A stretch of DNA of 64,000 nt. Source: Pyrenophora tritici-repentis. Lineage: Eukaryota > Ascomycota > Dothideomycetes > Pleosporales > Pleosporaceae. The position numbers were made by a program, and so were the translations under genes. The notes under the pieces were generated by a model. That model was not told where the DNA came from, did no database searches, and saw only the letters and a list, made by a program, of their open reading frames with translations. Below are positions 53,586-64,000 of the stretch, piece after piece (position 1 is the stretch's first letter; every line of letters starts with the position of its first letter). The stretch covers positions 2,046,001 to 2,110,000 of the forward strand of contig NC_089396.1 of NCBI RefSeq assembly GCF_003171515.1, read 5' to 3'.

Positions 53586-54021
53586 GATCATGGATTGCAG
53601 TGTGTATGTAAATCTTGTATGGATATTTTGTTCCTTTGTCTATACATTGAAGCTGTTAACTATCATTGATACGTGTACAAAGACTAGATTTATGCATTAA
53701 TCGTATTACGGCACATTTATCTTGATTGCTAGTAAACAGCAATTCGAATTCCTTAGATATTATCTAGGGTTAGCCATATCACTGGACAACTTAATGTCGC
53801 GATTATCAACTTGAAGCCCGCTCATAAAACAATAAGATTAGAGCAAGTAGAATTGGTGATGGCGTTTATGGCGTCGTGGTGGGGTGAAGACGACCAGGTC
53901 ACCCCTGCCAAAATTTTGGGAAACTTTCACCCCGCCATGTGACGATGCGCCGCCCACCATCGCCTTCGTCTTCGGACACCCGCGCTTTCGACTTCACGAC
54001 ATCAATCAGGCGTCACAAAAC
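53586..54021. other. Intergenic, promoter of ADE6
   Basis: AT-rich 3' flank of the OCD gene, then the ADE6 upstream region. An ATG in frame at 53884 exists but the leader it would encode does not match the enzyme family. Confidence 0.5.
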
Positions 54022-57000
54022 ATGGCGTCGACTGAGGATCCCTACCTCATCCTTCCGGGCTCGTCGGCCCATTCCGACTTTCGCCTGCAGCGTCTGGCGC
54101 AAGCAATTGGCGCAAAGGAAGTTCGCTCGCTATGGGTCCATTTTGTCAACCCACTGAAGGAGCTGAGCGATGAGGAATTGAAGACGCTGCAGCAGATTTT
54201 GCACTATGGCGAATATCCCAGCAGCACCGACCGCCTCTCCCAGACGCTCATTGACGCTATCAACCGTGGCGGCGAACCTCGCGACGATAATACGGTTCTC
54301 TTCTACGTGTGTCCCCGTGCTGGCACCATATCGCCATGGAGCTCCCTCGCCTCTATGATTGCGCGCACCTGCACGCTCGAAAATGCTGTCAAGCGCATCG
54401 AGCGCGGTATGGTCATCGCAGCCACCTTTGACAACGTGCCCGGAGCCGACGAGATCCCTAATCGCGACCACCTCTACGACCGCATGACGCAGACCATCAG
54501 TCGCCAGGCCCCGAACCTGGAAGCTATTTTCGGCGAGAGCGAGCCTGCTCAGGCGACTACCATCAGCTTCGACGAGTATAGCAGCGCCCATGCTGCGTTG
54601 GAACACGCAAATCGGGAGTTGGGGCTGGCCATGGACAAGTCGGAGATTGAATATCTAGTTGAGGCATACACGCAGGAGTTGAAAAGAGGACCGGTGGACG
54701 TGGAGCTCTTCATGTTTGCTCAGGTCAACTCGGAGCACTGCAGGCACAAGCAGTTTAACGCCGACTTCACTGTCGACGGTATGCATAAGCCTATGTCGCT
54801 GTTCGGTATGATCCGGAACACCCATAAGCAACACCCCCAGCACGTTATCAGCGCATACAGCGACAATGCTGCCGTTCTTGCGGGTGAGGAGGCGAGCTTC
54901 TGGGCTCCTAATGATCTCACTGGCGAGTGGAATGGCACCAAGGAGACGGTACACATTCTATGCAAGGTGGAGACACACAACCACCCGACAGCGGTATCGC
55001 CGTTCCCTGGAGCTGCTACCGGATCAGGAGGCGAGATCAGAGATGAGGGTGCTGTGGGACGTGGTTCCAAGCCAAAAGCTGGCCTGGCAGGATTCACTGT
55101 GTCAGACCTACTCCTAGAGGGCTTTGAGAGACCTTGGGAGCTCAAGGATGTCGGAAAGCCTGCCCATATCGCTAGCAGCAAGGACATAATGCTCGAGGCA
55201 CCTATCGGAAGTGCCCAGTTTAACAACGAATTCGGACGCCCGTGTACAGTTGGTTACTTCCGTACCATGCTCATGCGCGTCTTCACAAACGAGAAGGAAT
55301 CCGAGATCCGGGGTTACCATAAGCCCATCATGCTAGCGGGTGGTGTGGGAACAGTCAGGCCACAACACGCTCTCAAGGACCCCGATATCGTACCAGCCGG
55401 CTCACATCTCCTCGTTATTGGTGGGCCTGCCATGCTGATTGGCCTCGGTGGCGGTGCAGCTTCCAGTATCCAGTCTGGAGAAGGCAAGGTTGATCTTGAC
55501 TTTGCTAGTGTGCAGAGAGGCAACCCCGAAGTTCAAAGGCGAGCGCAAGAGGTCATTGACACATGTCGTTCCATGGGCGACTCGAACCCTATCCTCTTCA
55601 TTCACGATGTAGGCGCAGGTGGTCTGTCCAACGCCCTCCCTGAACTTGTTCACGACTCCGGTCTGGGTGCCATCTTCGAACTACGCGAGATAGACAACGT
55701 AGATAAGGGTATGAGCCCGCTGCAGATTTGGTGCTGTGAGGCTCAAGAGCGATACGTTCTAGCAGTCGCTCCTGATCAGCTGGACTTGTTCAAGCGCATA
55801 TGCCATCGAGAACGATGCGGCTACTCCGTGGTTGGCAAGGCTACCAAAGAACAGCGCCTGGTGTTGACCGACAGAGATTCCAAGGAGAACCCCACACCCA
55901 TCGATCTTCCTATGGAAACACTCTTTGGAAAGCCACCAAAGATGTCTCGCATTGTTGAAACCCGAAAGTTGAGACTCCCTGCTTTCGACAGCACCTTGTC
56001 CATGTACATTCCTGATACACCCAAGGACGGCCTTGTCGCCGAAGCCGTTGACCGGGTTCTCACTCTACCCTCTGTAGGATCTAAGTCTTTCTTGATCACT
56101 ATTGGAGATCGAACAGTCGGCGGTCTTACTGCTCGTGATCAAATGGTCGGCAAGTGGCAGACTCCGGTAGCTGATGTATCGGTAACAGCTACATCATTAC
56201 TGGCAGGCGTCAAAACCGGTGAAGCCATGTCGATGGGCGAGAAGCCTACTCTGGCTCTCATCTCACCAGCAGCATCGGCTAGGATGGCTGTAGCAGAATC
56301 ACTCATGAACATTGCTGCAGCCAGTCTCTTTGACAGGCTGTCCAGGGTCAGGCTTTCGGCAAACTGGATGTCTGCAAGCAGTCACCCTGGAGAGGGCGCA
56401 GCTTTGTATGAGGCTGTTGAGGCCATTGGTATGGATCTCTGCCCTAAGCTTGGTATTTCCATCCCTGTCGGTAAGGACTCCATGAGTATGAAGATGAAGT
56501 GGTCAGACGACGGTGAGGCCAAGGAAGTCACTGCCCCCATGTCGCTCGTCATTACAGCATTCGCACCAGTTGACCGTATCGACCGCACATGGACGCCTGC
56601 TCTGGAACGACTAGAGAGTGTTGGTGAAACAGTCATCATGTACGTCGATCTAGCAGCCGGTAAGAAGCACCTCGGTGGTTCTGCTTTGGCACAGACTTTC
56701 GGCCAGGTCGGCGATGAAGCGCCCGACGTCTACGATGCCGATATCACCAAGGACTACTTTGATGCCATTGAGCAACTTCACGAATCTGGCGTTGTGCTTG
56801 CCTACCACGACAGGTCAGACGGTGGTCTCTTCACTACACTTGTTGAGATGGCTTTCGCCGGTCGCTGTGGTCTTGAGGTCATGCTCGACAAGGTTGCTGC
56901 ATCAAGCGAACCAAAGGACGTGCTAGAGGCCCTTTTTAATGAGGAACTTGGTGCCGTTTTCCAAATCAGAAAGAAGGACGAAACTGCATTCAACCGTTGC

Positions 57001-58122
57001 TTTGCTACCTGCGGACCACCACCAGGTATGATCAGGAAGATAGGCCGAGTACCCGAAGCTTCGAAACAAGACATCTCTTTCTACGTTGGTACACAAAATG
57101 TCTACCGCAATAGCCGATCCAAGCTCCAGCAACGGTGGGCAGAGACCTCATATCGCATGCAGAAGCTCCGCGACAACCCCGTCTGTGCCGACGCCGAGTT
57201 CGAGAAGATCCTCGACAACAAGGACCCAGGTCTCTCATACAACCTCACTTTCAAGCCTACTGAGAACATAATACCCCTTATGTCTAACCTCAGGTCACCT
57301 TTTACCGCCAAGCCTCGCGTTGCTGTCCTGAGAGAAGAGGGTGTGAACGGTCAGGCTGAGATGGCATTCGCTTTCCACCAGGCCGGCTTTTCTGCCATCG
57401 ACGTACACATGACTGATATTGTCTCGTCGCGAGTATCGCTCGCCGGATTCGTCGGTCTCGCAGCATGCGGTGGTTTCTCCTACGGCGATGTCCTCGGCGC
57501 AGGTCAAGGTTGGGCCAAGTCCGTACTCTTGCACCCCAACACACGCAAAGAATTCCAATCCTTCTTTGCACGCCCAGACACCTTTGCTCTTGGTGTCTGC
57601 AACGGCTGTCAATTCATGAGCAAGCTGAAAGAGCTTATCCCGGGCGCAGAACTCTGGCCAAGCTTTGAGCGAAACGCCAGTGAACAATACGAAGCACGTG
57701 TCTGCATGGTCGAAGTCATCGACCCCAAGGGCCCTAACACGTCTCCCTCCGTCTTCCTTCACGGAATGAATGGATCCAAACTACCCATCGTCACCGCACA
57801 CGGCGAGGGACGCGCACACTTCTCTAGCTCTGCCACTTCGCCTTCTACCCCGCAAGCACTGTACCAAGAAAACCTCGTCTCTCTTCGCTACGTGGACAAC
57901 TATGGTCAGCAGACTGAGGCTTATCCATACAACCCCAACGGCAGTCCTCTTGGTATTACTGGTGTGAGGAGCACGGATGGTAGGGTGTTGGCGCTTATGC
58001 CGCATCCCGAGCGTACTATCTTGAAGGAAGTGGGAAGTTATATCCCGAGAGATACGGAGGGCTGGGGTGAATTGGGGCCTTGGTCACGCATGTTTAAGAG
58101 TGCTAGGCGGTGGGTTGGGTAG
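54022..58122 (+). CDS. ADE6: Phosphoribosylformylglycinamidine (FGAM) synthase, 1366 aa
   Basis: Catalyses step four of purine synthesis: FGAR + glutamine + ATP to FGAM, as one large cytosolic polypeptide. In order: PurS-like N-terminus (about 1-170), linker, two AIR-synthase-like halves (GAATGSGGEIRDEGAVGRG at about 330; GVKTGEAMSMGEKP and GKDSMSMKM in the second), and the class I glutaminase from about residue 1090. The glutaminase nucleophile lies in LGVCNGCQFM (about residue 1192), with the His/Glu pair in ALMPHPERT near the end. I chose ATG 54022 (MASTEDPYLILPGSSA) since it gives the usual length and start; ATG 53884 would add 46 residues. Single exon, all motifs intact. Confidence 0.96.
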   Translation: MASTEDPYLILPGSSAHSDFRLQRLAQAIGAKEVRSLWVHFVNPLKELSDEELKTLQQILHYGEYPSSTDRLSQTLIDAINRGGEPRDDNTVLFYVCPRAGTISPWSSLASMIARTCTLENAVKRIERGMVIAATFDNVPGADEIPNRDHLYDRMTQTISRQAPNLEAIFGESEPAQATTISFDEYSSAHAALEHANRELGLAMDKSEIEYLVEAYTQELKRGPVDVELFMFAQVNSEHCRHKQFNADFTVDGMHKPMSLFGMIRNTHKQHPQHVISAYSDNAAVLAGEEASFWAPNDLTGEWNGTKETVHILCKVETHNHPTAVSPFPGAATGSGGEIRDEGAVGRGSKPKAGLAGFTVSDLLLEGFERPWELKDVGKPAHIASSKDIMLEAPIGSAQFNNEFGRPCTVGYFRTMLMRVFTNEKESEIRGYHKPIMLAGGVGTVRPQHALKDPDIVPAGSHLLVIGGPAMLIGLGGGAASSIQSGEGKVDLDFASVQRGNPEVQRRAQEVIDTCRSMGDSNPILFIHDVGAGGLSNALPELVHDSGLGAIFELREIDNVDKGMSPLQIWCCEAQERYVLAVAPDQLDLFKRICHRERCGYSVVGKATKEQRLVLTDRDSKENPTPIDLPMETLFGKPPKMSRIVETRKLRLPAFDSTLSMYIPDTPKDGLVAEAVDRVLTLPSVGSKSFLITIGDRTVGGLTARDQMVGKWQTPVADVSVTATSLLAGVKTGEAMSMGEKPTLALISPAASARMAVAESLMNIAAASLFDRLSRVRLSANWMSASSHPGEGAALYEAVEAIGMDLCPKLGISIPVGKDSMSMKMKWSDDGEAKEVTAPMSLVITAFAPVDRIDRTWTPALERLESVGETVIMYVDLAAGKKHLGGSALAQTFGQVGDEAPDVYDADITKDYFDAIEQLHESGVVLAYHDRSDGGLFTTLVEMAFAGRCGLEVMLDKVAASSEPKDVLEALFNEELGAVFQIRKKDETAFNRCFATCGPPPGMIRKIGRVPEASKQDISFYVGTQNVYRNSRSKLQQRWAETSYRMQKLRDNPVCADAEFEKILDNKDPGLSYNLTFKPTENIIPLMSNLRSPFTAKPRVAVLREEGVNGQAEMAFAFHQAGFSAIDVHMTDIVSSRVSLAGFVGLAACGGFSYGDVLGAGQGWAKSVLLHPNTRKEFQSFFARPDTFALGVCNGCQFMSKLKELIPGAELWPSFERNASEQYEARVCMVEVIDPKGPNTSPSVFLHGMNGSKLPIVTAHGEGRAHFSSSATSPSTPQALYQENLVSLRYVDNYGQQTEAYPYNPNGSPLGITGVRSTDGRVLALMPHPERTILKEVGSYIPRDTEGWGELGPWSRMFKSARRWVG

Positions 58123-58130
58123 GTGGATGA

Positions 58131-58150
58131 TGTGTGTGTGTGTGTGTGTG
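58131..58150. repeat. (TG)10 microsatellite
   Basis: Ten TG units begin eight bases after the ADE6 stop codon, so they lie in its 3' UTR. Confidence 0.95.
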
Positions 58151-59171
58151 GAAAAGCATGCATGGGATGATCGGCGTTTATGGACGGATGTTTGTTGTTT
58201 TGTTAGGAGCTCAGTGCATGTATTGATCAACGATGTATGGGAATTAGAAATTCGATGAAGATTTTCGATGCCAATATCGGTGTGTTTGGACTGATCATGC
58301 TTTTTCCCGTGCATTTTAGTCCTGTCGTTGTTGAGTGATCGCCGGCGATAAATCGGCGGACTTGCCTAGCAACTTGGGCCCTGGTCAACAGCCATCTTGA
58401 TCTCGGTAGGCAGAAGACGTGAATGGGATTGGTAATAATGATGTCATTGCTATTATCACATAAGTTGTGTTTTATGATGAGCTGTCGGTTGTTTGATTTT
58501 ACTTTGTTCTTTATATATACCACAACAGCAAGCGTATTTCGGATGACTTGGATGATGAAAGTCATCTTATTTAGGTATCTTCGCGCATTTCAAACATCTC
58601 GGAAGGTTTGCATGAACGGTGTGGCAGGCACGTGCGGTGTCTAAGACGTGGCGCCATTCTAGCTCTAACTACCGCTGATCCATCCAGCCTTTCACGACGA
58701 TCCAAGATCGGCACAAACAACCGTGAAAACCTGCCAAAAAACGTAAACAGCCCCTGCGAAACATACCCAAAAACGTTTGTGTAATCCCCGTCTGAGAAAA
58801 TCCTTCATCCAATGAAGACGGCTCCATGGCAATTTTCAGCAGCGCAGGGATCCCAGCCGGCTAAAAGCGGCCTAGTCACAACACTCCTTTCTCGTACCGG
58901 CAGGGCCTAAGAGCGGAGCCGCGCCGGACGATCATCTTAGCTACTTGGAGACACATTGTGGACACAGCAGCTTGCATTTTCTACTATATTTCATCACCGG
59001 GGGCTCGTAAACGGGATTAAGCAACAAGCCTATGTCCCGCCCGTTCACGCAATCTATTTGCTAAATCCTTGTGTTGTGGCAACGCGTGCAACAGTCTGTC
59101 GTTACCTCGTCCCCCCTTTCTTGTGTATGAAACGTTGACGACGTTGTTTGTTGGGATCAACGTCGGGAACT
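58151..59171. other. Intergenic, 1 kb, no gene recognised
   Basis: AT-rich 3' flank of ADE6, then mixed sequence with short frames. No domain or RNA gene is seen. Confidence 0.5.
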
Positions 59172-60446
59172 ATGGTGTCGGTGTCGTGGTGGCCAGAGAC
59201 TCGATTGGAATGGGCTTTCTTTCTTACAACGGCTATCCAAGCCGTTACGAATACGACGATTCAAGTGTAAGTAAAATCCTACCCGAAACGAAAAAACCCG
59301 TGTTTTACCCCATTTATCGTATTTCCATGTGATCAACTAACGCCTACCCCATCAGCACCATACTAGTCGTCTATCTCAACTGGGTAAACTCCGTCGTCTA
59401 CCAAGTCCCACTATCCTACGTCACGCCCATCACCCTCGGCATCAACACCCTAGGCGTTATCTACCAAATGGTGCTAACCCTTGACGCCTACCGCATCAAA
59501 AACCACATTCAAATCTTCGTGCAATGCGCCGCCAATGTCTGCCTAGCCGTCTCCACTGTGTTGCAGTACACGGAGTTGAGGGAGGCGGCGGCCAGGATTA
59601 TCAAAGGTCAAGACATGTATAATACACCGTTTGCTAAACTCGAGTGGCCGTTTTGGAAAAAGACTTCGCCAGGCTTGATGGTGTGTACGAGTTTGACGTG
59701 TGTTTGTAGCGTCGTTATGTGTGCGTTGGCACTGGGGTTGTATCGTGAGTTTCGGTGGGCGCTGTATCAGCATGTTAGTCCTGATAGGAGGGTGCAGCAT
59801 AAGTATTTTGTTTACCAGGTTAGTAATGTTGGGGATGTTGATGCTAAAGGGGTGTGTTTACTGACGCAAACAATAGGTCTATCTGGTCCTCCTGAAATAT
59901 ACGCCATATTTTATCTTTGCTTTTATCTTCATATACACGTTCATCGACGTTCATTTCACGCAGCCGGAGTTCTCGTTGACTATCGCGATTATGCCGGCGA
60001 TTCTGCTGCATGTCGGTATCGCTGTGTATACGGTTAGACACGAGAAACGTTTTGTAATGACGGTTGTATTAGTAAGTATTCCCACCCCCTCGATTCCCTA
60101 CTTCGCTGACTGCATGTTCTTCTTCAAGCTCGGTCATGCCGCTTATATCGCGTATCTGGTCAGCAGACTAGTCGTTCTCTACGGCAACTCGCAACTTGCC
60201 AATACGTGGATGAAAGACCAAATGGTCTTTTACGTCTGTGTCGGTCTGGGTTTCTCAGTTATTACGCTCGTGGTGGGGTGTATATGCTTGTGGAACTTCA
60301 ACAAGGGGTTGAAACCTATTCTGCTGGGTCAGGTCCAGCGCAAGATACGGCCGAATGAGGTGGAGACGGATTATTATGTTCAGCGGCTCAATTACAACAT
60401 CGTGCCGTTGGCGGATCGAGATTCACAGAGATTTGCATTGGATTGA
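59172..60446 (+). CDS. Multi-pass fungal membrane protein of unknown function, 356 aa
   Basis: Rebuilt from four exons: 59172-59266, 59356-59818, 59877-60071, 60129-60446; introns are 89, 58 and 57 bp with GTAAGT, GTTAGT and GTAAGT donors. Exon 1 is read from ATG 59172 (MVSVSWWPETRLEWAFFLTT), and its last two bases plus exon 2 give IQV|TILVVYLNWVN. Hydrophobic helices occur at about residues 14-45, 50-72, 85-105, 135-160, 187-210, 220-240, 255-275 and 290-310, so seven or eight membrane passes. The C-terminus is hydrophilic (QVQRKIRPNEVETDYYVQRL). I do not recognise the family; a receptor or channel role is only a guess. Confidence 0.75.
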
Positions 60447-61792
60447 ACATATGGCGTTTCCATCTTTTTCGGGGGTTTGCGGGTTTGGCGTTGGGAAGAG
60501 CGTGTGGTAGAAGTTGAATTTGTAAATAGAGTGGTCATGGTTGCTGCTAAAACCCCGGCGTTCATACAAAGGAGGGAAACCTGATTATCTTTGTTTACAA
60601 GACACACTTAATCACAATACTATGACCGAAACTGATTTTGCGTTTGACCACTTAGATACTCTTGGATCCGGTAGATTCGACCGAAGAGAGGGGTTGGGAT
60701 GGCAAACCCGAGTGTATAGCTGCTGCCGTACTAGCTGACATTGGCCATGTTAGTGATGGCGTTCTAAGGTACGTCATGGCGGTGGTTGGGGTTGGTTAGT
60801 GAGGGGTAGGTGGTGGAGTGTGGGGATGTGGTACCGATGATCATTCGGTTTAGGGAAGCGAGAAAGGAGAAGCATATGCGATATAGGGTACCTGCTCCAT
60901 TCATACATGATTAGCTTTCAGCAGAATAAGTTCATCTATGTGTCCTCACCTCGAGTATCAAGATAATACTTAAGAGACATAACTATATGTTTCTCCTAGG
61001 TGCAATATCAAATCCACCTAGACAGAGCTAGTCTCGAGCCTACATGGTAACCTTTGCTATTTATGTACTATCTAAGGGTATATACTCTCGCTCCGTTGTC
61101 ATCTTTGTTCCATTTGTAATCCTTTCTCAATGGACTTTTATCATCTTCGACTTAAATAATCAGATGTCGGTTGAGAGAAGCCAATTTAAGCAACATGTTC
61201 TGGAGCGTTGTGCATGGTGAGTGGTACGTGACAACTGCTTTTGTAATGGGGGTCGGTTGCTGCCTAGTCTACCCCCGCTTCTTGAAGGATCTCTTGGGGC
61301 TTTTTTTTCCAACATTCTGTTCTTAGATGTAACTAGCCCAGCGCATCTCTTAAAGGTCCAAAGTCACCCCGGAAATTTGCAGTTCTTTGCCTTCTCCCAC
61401 TCTGATCTCCCACAATTAACTCAAGTCGTATTCTATCTACCCGAGATCCCATTTACCTACAATACCTGCCTGTTTTACTACAATTCATTTGGTACCATCC
61501 CCGCCTACATCATCTGGATTAAATGCAAAAACTGCATATAGTTCTAGAAAACAACACGTCCATTCGTGGTGGATCAAGGTAGTCGGCACGATCAACACCT
61601 ACCCAGGCAAACCTTTGTCAACTCGCACAGCATCAATTTCCATCTAACTACCCCACTGCGGCCCGCCCCGAGTAAACAGCTCACCTCACAACTCTTTTGT
61701 TCGTCTGATCTACGTAAACCATTACAAGCGCCTAAATTTCATATCAATCAAAGTTCGGGTCACGGGTCTAGCGACAACGGCCAACTCACACA
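60447..61792. other. Intergenic, 1.3 kb, no gene recognised
   Basis: Short overlapping frames (for example 61221-61541) lack a domain. AT-rich towards the middle. Confidence 0.5.
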
Positions 61793-62596
61793 ATGGCGGA
61801 GCAACCTCAACCTCACAATCTCAGCAGCATGTCAATACAATTTCGTAGCGCTGTGGATGGTCTGACAAATGAATGGGGATATATCATTGTGCGTACCGAT
61901 TACGCCACTGAAATCGACGAAGCACAGTGGACGGCCGCCTTGGAGAAGCTACGAGCCTATGCTGGTCCACACCCAAACGACACCGCACAGGAGAGCAGAA
62001 CCCTTGCGCTACCCGTCATAGCCGACAACAAAATCCTCTGCGACGCCGACTATGCCACCTTGCGCAAGGCTTTCAACGGCTGGGTAGACGATTACAGTGG
62101 TCAAGACAAGAAGTGGCCGTCCGACATTCGCGACGATTGCTTCATCGTCATTGATAAGCTTGCGCTGGACTCGTTGCTCAACGCGCCAGACAATGTTCCC
62201 GGTGAGGTTCTAAAATTTCAGAACCCCGACATGGAGCCGTGGGTTGTCATAGTCGACTCCGAAGATCCGGCGAGCTTTTATTACAATGGAGGAGGCCCGT
62301 ATATGGGCTTCACGAGGGTGAATACATACGGCGGCCTGGGCGAACTGTTTCTCGATCTATCATGCGATCTGTCTCTGGAAGAGAAGACTCCTATCGGAAG
62401 ATATGATGGCCAAATCCCACTTTTCGACGGTACTCCGAAGGGCAAGCTGGTCGATCCCGCTGGAGGAGTGGAGGAACGTCACAAGTTTCCCTATGCTACG
62501 CCGGAGGGACCCGAAGGTGCACAGGCCATGTTGGACCAGATCAACCAAGCTTTGGGTACATCATATACTTTGCGTGACGACTCCGACTCCGACTAG
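61793..62596 (+). CDS. Fungal protein of unknown function, 267 aa
   Basis: Single exon. The N-terminus has the WGYIIVRTDY...DEAQWTAALEKL pattern seen in a multigene family of filamentous ascomycetes whose role is not established. A charged middle (DDYSGQDKKWPSDIRDDCFI) is followed by PWVVIVDSEDP and an acidic C-terminus ending DDSDSD. No signal peptide, membrane segment or catalytic motif is visible, so a soluble intracellular protein is likely. Family membership is from recall of the pattern. Confidence 0.7.
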   Translation: MAEQPQPHNLSSMSIQFRSAVDGLTNEWGYIIVRTDYATEIDEAQWTAALEKLRAYAGPHPNDTAQESRTLALPVIADNKILCDADYATLRKAFNGWVDDYSGQDKKWPSDIRDDCFIVIDKLALDSLLNAPDNVPGEVLKFQNPDMEPWVVIVDSEDPASFYYNGGGPYMGFTRVNTYGGLGELFLDLSCDLSLEEKTPIGRYDGQIPLFDGTPKGKLVDPAGGVEERHKFPYATPEGPEGAQAMLDQINQALGTSYTLRDDSDSD

Positions 62597-63269
62597 ATCT
62601 CTTTACCGAAAGCACGTTGCATAGGTAATGCGAATCGGGAGAGTAGTGCGATGGATGGTGATATTGGACTTATCTTTGTGGGTCTGAGTAGCTCCACGAG
62701 TCGGGGTGACATGGCTTTACATCTTGCTGGATGATTTCTTTTCTTGCCATCTCAATCTTCAGACTCTTCTGTCTTAGCTATGGTCGGAGTTCTGGAGCCT
62801 GCGCGGACTGTTACTTTAGCTAGACCTTTTCAGTTTCATAGTCACTGCGTGGAGATTACCAAAAAATGTGAAGGACAACTTTATCAACGAAAGCCCCCAC
62901 TTGAAAATGTGAGACTGTGTTGAAAGGAGACAAGATTCTTCGCCAGACGACCTGGTATTCTTCTCTAAGTGTCGCAATCACTGCATCCGCCGCTCAATTT
63001 CATCCTTCAGGTAATCAGTACTATCTACTCACGGCGAATGAACGGCAACATTTCCATCACTCGAACCAAAATGTTCACTATAACTCTGGAAAATGGCAAT
63101 GATGATATGCATTATGTAAGAAATATACATTAAACTAACTACATGATATATAGCGATAGAGAGAGACTTCCGAGTTGGACTTTTTTGGTCAGACATAAAA
63201 GAGCGATCGAGCATAACGAGCGTTGGGAGACATCCAGGATTTACGCGCGCGCTCCATAAAAAAAAAACT
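62597..63269. other. Convergent intergenic region
   Basis: 3' flanks of two convergent genes. A run of ten A lies at about 63258. No gene recognised. Confidence 0.5.
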
Positions 63270-64000
63270 TTACGGCAGTACAACTTGCACTGTCCTAGCA
63301 ATACTAGGCACTCCCTCCTTGGAAATGACGAACAAGTAGTAAGCGCCGGGGATGAGAATACCGCTGTCATTGGGCAGGGTGACAGTGCACTTGTTGGCGT
63401 TGTTGTTCACATTGGATAGGGGAACTCGTCGCTGGTCGGTGTTGAGGGAGTGTGTAACGCTGCCGATACGGACCAGGGTAAATTGTAGACCGGGAACCCA
63501 CTTTTCGACTTCGATGGTCAGCTTGCCGCCGACCTTGACGCTGTTGGCACTCAGCGAGCTAATGGTTGGTCGTGCGGCGGGGGTGCCGTCTGCGTTGAAA
63601 AGGTAGGGTGGGGAGAAGATCTGGCCATCGGCGTGGTCGACGAGTTTGTTGCAGTTGGCAGAGCTGCGACCGACTCCCTGGGCGACGTAGCAGAGACCAC
63701 CGCCACCGCTGAAGACGCGTCCATCAGCGAGGAGAATGCTAACAGAGTGGTAGTTTCGGGGTACGGCTTCCGGTGCGAGGGTCTTCCAGGACTTGGTCGC
63801 TGGGTTGAAAAGCTCGGGGTATAGGGCGCCATCATCGTCGGTGAAGACCTTGGAGCGTTTCTGGCCACCAGTTACTAGGACGGTTCCATCAGGCAAGACA
63901 ACGGCGTTGGAAAAGCCACGGGGATAAACCATGTCTGCGACACGCTCGACCTTCGCGGGAGTGTTGGGCTCGCCAATGGTCGTAATGTGGGCTCGAGCAT
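63270..64000 (-). CDS. Galactose oxidase/copper radical oxidase, C-terminal part, cut by window edge
   Basis: The frame is open to the right edge (ARAHITTIGEPNTPAKVERVADMVYPRG precedes an internal Met, split here as codons upstream of 63932), so the start lies beyond 64000. The copper-site Tyr-His pair is in PRNYHSVSILLADGRVFSGG, and the third ligand His is in GSVTHSLNTDQRR inside the C-terminal DUF1929 beta domain, which ends at the stop. Kelch-like blades are visible (LPDGTVLVTGG). Family members are secreted copper enzymes that oxidise alcohols or aldehydes and release hydrogen peroxide. The Tyr-Cys cofactor residues would lie outside the window, so galactose oxidase versus glyoxal oxidase cannot be decided. 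Confidence 0.9.
   Translation of the reverse strand, partial: ARAHITTIGEPNTPAKVERVADMVYPRGFSNAVVLPDGTVLVTGGQKRSKVFTDDDGALYPELFNPATKSWKTLAPEAVPRNYHSVSILLADGRVFSGGGGLCYVAQGVGRSSANCNKLVDHADGQIFSPPYLFNADGTPAARPTISSLSANSVKVGGKLTIEVEKWVPGLQFTLVRIGSVTHSLNTDQRRVPLSNVNNNANKCTVTLPNDSGILIPGAYYLFVISKEGVPSIARTVQVVLP

Noticed and set aside
53884..54021. Upstream ATG of ADE6
   Set aside because: The extra 46 residues are not a clear targeting signal and exceed the family's usual start.
1..64000. CRISPR arrays, prokaryotic operons or rRNA genes
   Set aside because: None of the repeats has regular spacers, genes carry spliceosomal introns, and no rRNA-like stretch is seen.

Overview
The window looks like nuclear DNA of a filamentous ascomycete, most likely a Dothideomycete of the order Pleosporales. 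The genes are monocistronic on both strands, with GT-AG introns of about 47-109 bp that often carry a CTAAC/CTAAT branch-like motif. Intergenic gaps are 0.3-2.6 kb, and the gene content is fungal: LCCL membrane protein, Kre2-type mannosyltransferase, Ape1-type aminopeptidase, Ulp2, Cfd1, galactose oxidase, two-domain GH43. The order assignment is inference from gene style; no marker gene was compared.

1-10,000 is the accessory part. It opens with the 3' portion of a decayed sedolisin (S53) protease that has an in-frame stop and has lost its acidic catalytic residues. A complete Ty1/copia retrotransposon follows (2192-7458), with identical 166-bp LTRs and a 5-bp target duplication. Its gag and pol lie in one frame separated by UGA-CUA-G, a known readthrough context, and its primer-binding site matches the anticodon arm of tRNA-Lys(CUU). 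The element sits about 270 bp downstream of a small secreted cysteine-containing protein gene (7732-8011, minus) whose two intron-like segments look like copies of each other. A CAGT-rich repeat and a broken LRR-like gene complete the region.

10,000-29,100 holds an Aro8-type aminotransferase, an LCCL-domain membrane protein, an AKR7-type aldo-keto reductase, an uncharacterised low-complexity protein, the cytosolic Fe-S assembly factor Cfd1, a secreted double GH43 glycosidase, two small coiled-coil proteins, a PQ-loop membrane protein and a gamma-glutamylcyclotransferase-like protein. 29,300-40,300 holds a Ulp2-type SUMO protease, a class II eIF4E, protein phosphatase inhibitor 2 (Glc8) and an Ape1-type M18 aminopeptidase.

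40,300-47,500 is gene-poor. It contains a 3 x 17-bp tandem repeat, a degenerate array with a period near 145 bp, and one large lineage-specific protein with internal repeats (42,864-45,768). 47,500-64,000 returns to conserved genes: a gamma-tubulin complex component, a GT15 mannosyltransferase, an ornithine cyclodeaminase/mu-crystallin protein, FGAM synthase (Ade6), a multi-pass membrane protein rebuilt here from four exons, a fungal protein of unknown function, and the C-terminal part of a galactose-oxidase-like enzyme that runs off the right edge.

No biosynthetic cluster is evident; most genes are independent housekeeping functions (purine synthesis, Fe-S assembly, SUMO, translation initiation, Golgi mannosylation, microtubule nucleation). 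The strongest leads are the retrotransposon's translation and priming signals, the duplicated-intron secreted peptide, and a repeated within-gene switch from C-rich to G-rich coding strand.
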